Positions 6,375-7,156 of a stretch of DNA of 7,156 bases are shown here, piece by piece. The DNA lies in assembly GCA_005800865.1 (NCBI GenBank), contig SYEI01000397.1, positions 1 through 7,156 of the forward strand, given 5' to 3'. The DNA comes from Bacteroidota bacterium (GTDB taxonomy: Bacteria > Bacteroidota > Bacteroidia > B-17B0 > Aurantibacillaceae). The notes under the pieces were generated by a model, which ran no database searches, was not told where the DNA came from, and saw only the letters and a list, made by a program, of their open reading frames with translations. Within the stretch, counting starts at the first letter, position 1. Each line of letters starts with the position of its first letter. Made by a program: the position numbers and the translations under genes.

Positions 6375-7156
6375 GTGAAGTGTAAAATACTAATCGTGTT
6401 TTTCATCTTATCACTTTTTACTTATCACTCGTCGCTTATCGCTCAGACATTGATTCCAACTGCTGAAACAGCCTTTGAAAATCAATTGCCATTTAATACG
6501 GAGTATATCAAATCTCAAAAAATTAAATCTATCACTTTTGATATCATTGATAAAAAAGATTTACAAGTAGCTGAAGACAAAGGATTATTAACTTATTACG
6601 AATTTAATACCAATGGTTTTTTAACTCGTTTTTATAATACCTCTATCATTAAAGTGATTCAAAAAGAATACCTTTCAGAACCCGTTTATCGAAGAGGTAG
6701 AAAAATAAGTAACGGGCACTCTTATACCAAAAATGAATATGTGTATGATACGGTTTCTACCAACTACTTTTATACCGACAATAATTTATTGAAGTTGAAA
6801 CGCTATAATGATGGCACTTATTATGAAAGTAACTATTATGATTATTCTGCGGAAGGGAAAGTAGAAAAAGAAAAACGTTGTAAAGAAACCAATGTATCAG
6901 AAAATAAAACAGAGTTTAAATTAGGCGGGCAGTTCATTATCAGTGAAGAAACATTCAAATATTTATCTACTGGAAAAAATCAATACAAAAAAATCTGCAT
7001 GAACGATGAAGGCAGACCTTATAAAGAAATTATTTATACTCTGAATGAGACCAATAAACCAGTGTCCATTAATGAACAATACACCGTTGCTTGGATTACA
7101 CAAAACAGCAATTTTGAGTATAATACCAAAGGACAATTAACTAAGGCTTCTTATAA
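6375..7156 (+). CDS. Secreted hypothetical protein with YD/RHS-like repeats, N-terminal part (C-terminus off the right edge)
   Basis: The frame is open from GTG at 6375 to the window edge (260 full codons). GTG is chosen because translation from it gives a good signal peptide: MKCK, a hydrophobic core ILIVFFILSLF (5-15), then a cleavage region ending SSLIA with Gln24 as probable first mature residue. No in-frame ATG exists near this point, and the nearby ATGs (6368, 6373) are in other frames and stop at once. The mature part is rich in Tyr, Asn, Lys and Thr. It contains irregular aromatic units of YD/RHS style: YYEFNTNGFLTRFYN (74-88), YFYTDNNLLKLKRYNDG (131-147), YYDYSAEGKVEKEKR (154-168), KICMNDEGRPYKEIIY (206-221) and FEYNTKGQLTKASY (247-260). 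Such strand-turn-strand repeats suggest an elongated beta structure outside the inner membrane. No enzymatic motif is recognised and no function is assigned. The start is 7 bases after the DUF255 stop, so co-transcription is likely. The C-terminus, where a secretion-sorting domain might sit, is not visible. Confidence 0.72.
   Translation, partial: MKCKILIVFFILSLFTYHSSLIAQTLIPTAETAFENQLPFNTEYIKSQKIKSITFDIIDKKDLQVAEDKGLLTYYEFNTNGFLTRFYNTSIIKVIQKEYLSEPVYRRGRKISNGHSYTKNEYVYDTVSTNYFYTDNNLLKLKRYNDGTYYESNYYDYSAEGKVEKEKRCKETNVSENKTEFKLGGQFIISEETFKYLSTGKNQYKKICMNDEGRPYKEIIYTLNETNKPVSINEQYTVAWITQNSNFEYNTKGQLTKASY
6407..6448 (+). repeat. Degenerate heptamer tandem repeat inside the signal-peptide coding region
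   Basis: Six consecutive 7-base units can be laid out: CTTATCA, CTTTTTA, CTTATCA, CTCGTCG, CTTATCG, CTCAGAC. The strongest copies, CTTATCAC (6407), CTTATCAC (6421) and CTTATCGC (6435), are spaced exactly 14 bases apart. The repeat lies within the codons for the hydrophobic core and cleavage region of the downstream secreted protein. A 7-base unit is not a multiple of three, so gain or loss of one unit would shift the frame. The copy number is small, so chance and composition contribute. Confidence 0.5.

Noticed and set aside
6368..6385. Five-codon reading frame after the DUF255 stop as a leader peptide
   Set aside because: It has only five sense codons, no regulatory run of a single amino acid and no attenuator hairpin following it.

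Overview
The window looks like a chromosomal segment from a member of the Bacteroidota, probably an environmental or Flavobacteriales-like lineage. The evidence is an AT-rich composition, almost no Shine-Dalgarno sequences before the genes, exported proteins whose predicted mature N-terminus is Gln, and a TolB-propeller/outer-membrane-barrel protein of a type I associate with this phylum. Species and genus cannot be fixed from the sequence alone. Coding density is high. There is no rRNA, tRNA, CRISPR array, transposase or phage gene, and no stretch over 300 bases lacks a gene.

Layout. Bases 1-3536 hold a two-gene minus-strand unit. A 1096-residue outer-membrane protein (246-3536) is transcribed leftward. 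It is followed after 5 bases by the start of a TauE/SafE-type membrane permease that runs off the left edge (1-240, 80 residues visible). A 49-base divergent spacer (3537-3585), centred on a perfect palindrome, separates it from a plus-strand series. That series is a glyoxalase-II-like metallo-beta-lactamase-fold hydrolase (3586-4224), a 127-base spacer filled by an eroded dispersed-type inverted repeat (4226-4341), a DUF255/YyaL-type thioredoxin-domain protein (4352-6367), and 7 bases later a secreted protein with YD/RHS-like repeats that runs off the right edge (6375-7156).

How the genes relate. The permease is probably translationally coupled to the outer-membrane protein, and the YD-like protein to the DUF255 gene. 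The hydrolase and the DUF255 protein are both general housekeeping or thiol-related cytosolic proteins, and nothing in the sequence shows a shared pathway. I see no complete new multi-gene system here. The most notable objects are the outer-membrane protein, which joins a catalytically dead gluzincin-like domain, a TolB-like propeller and an Omp85-like barrel in one chain; the CGCAAAG-rich inverted repeat; the shared symmetric promoter-like box; and a GTG-initiated secreted protein whose signal peptide is written in heptamer repeats.
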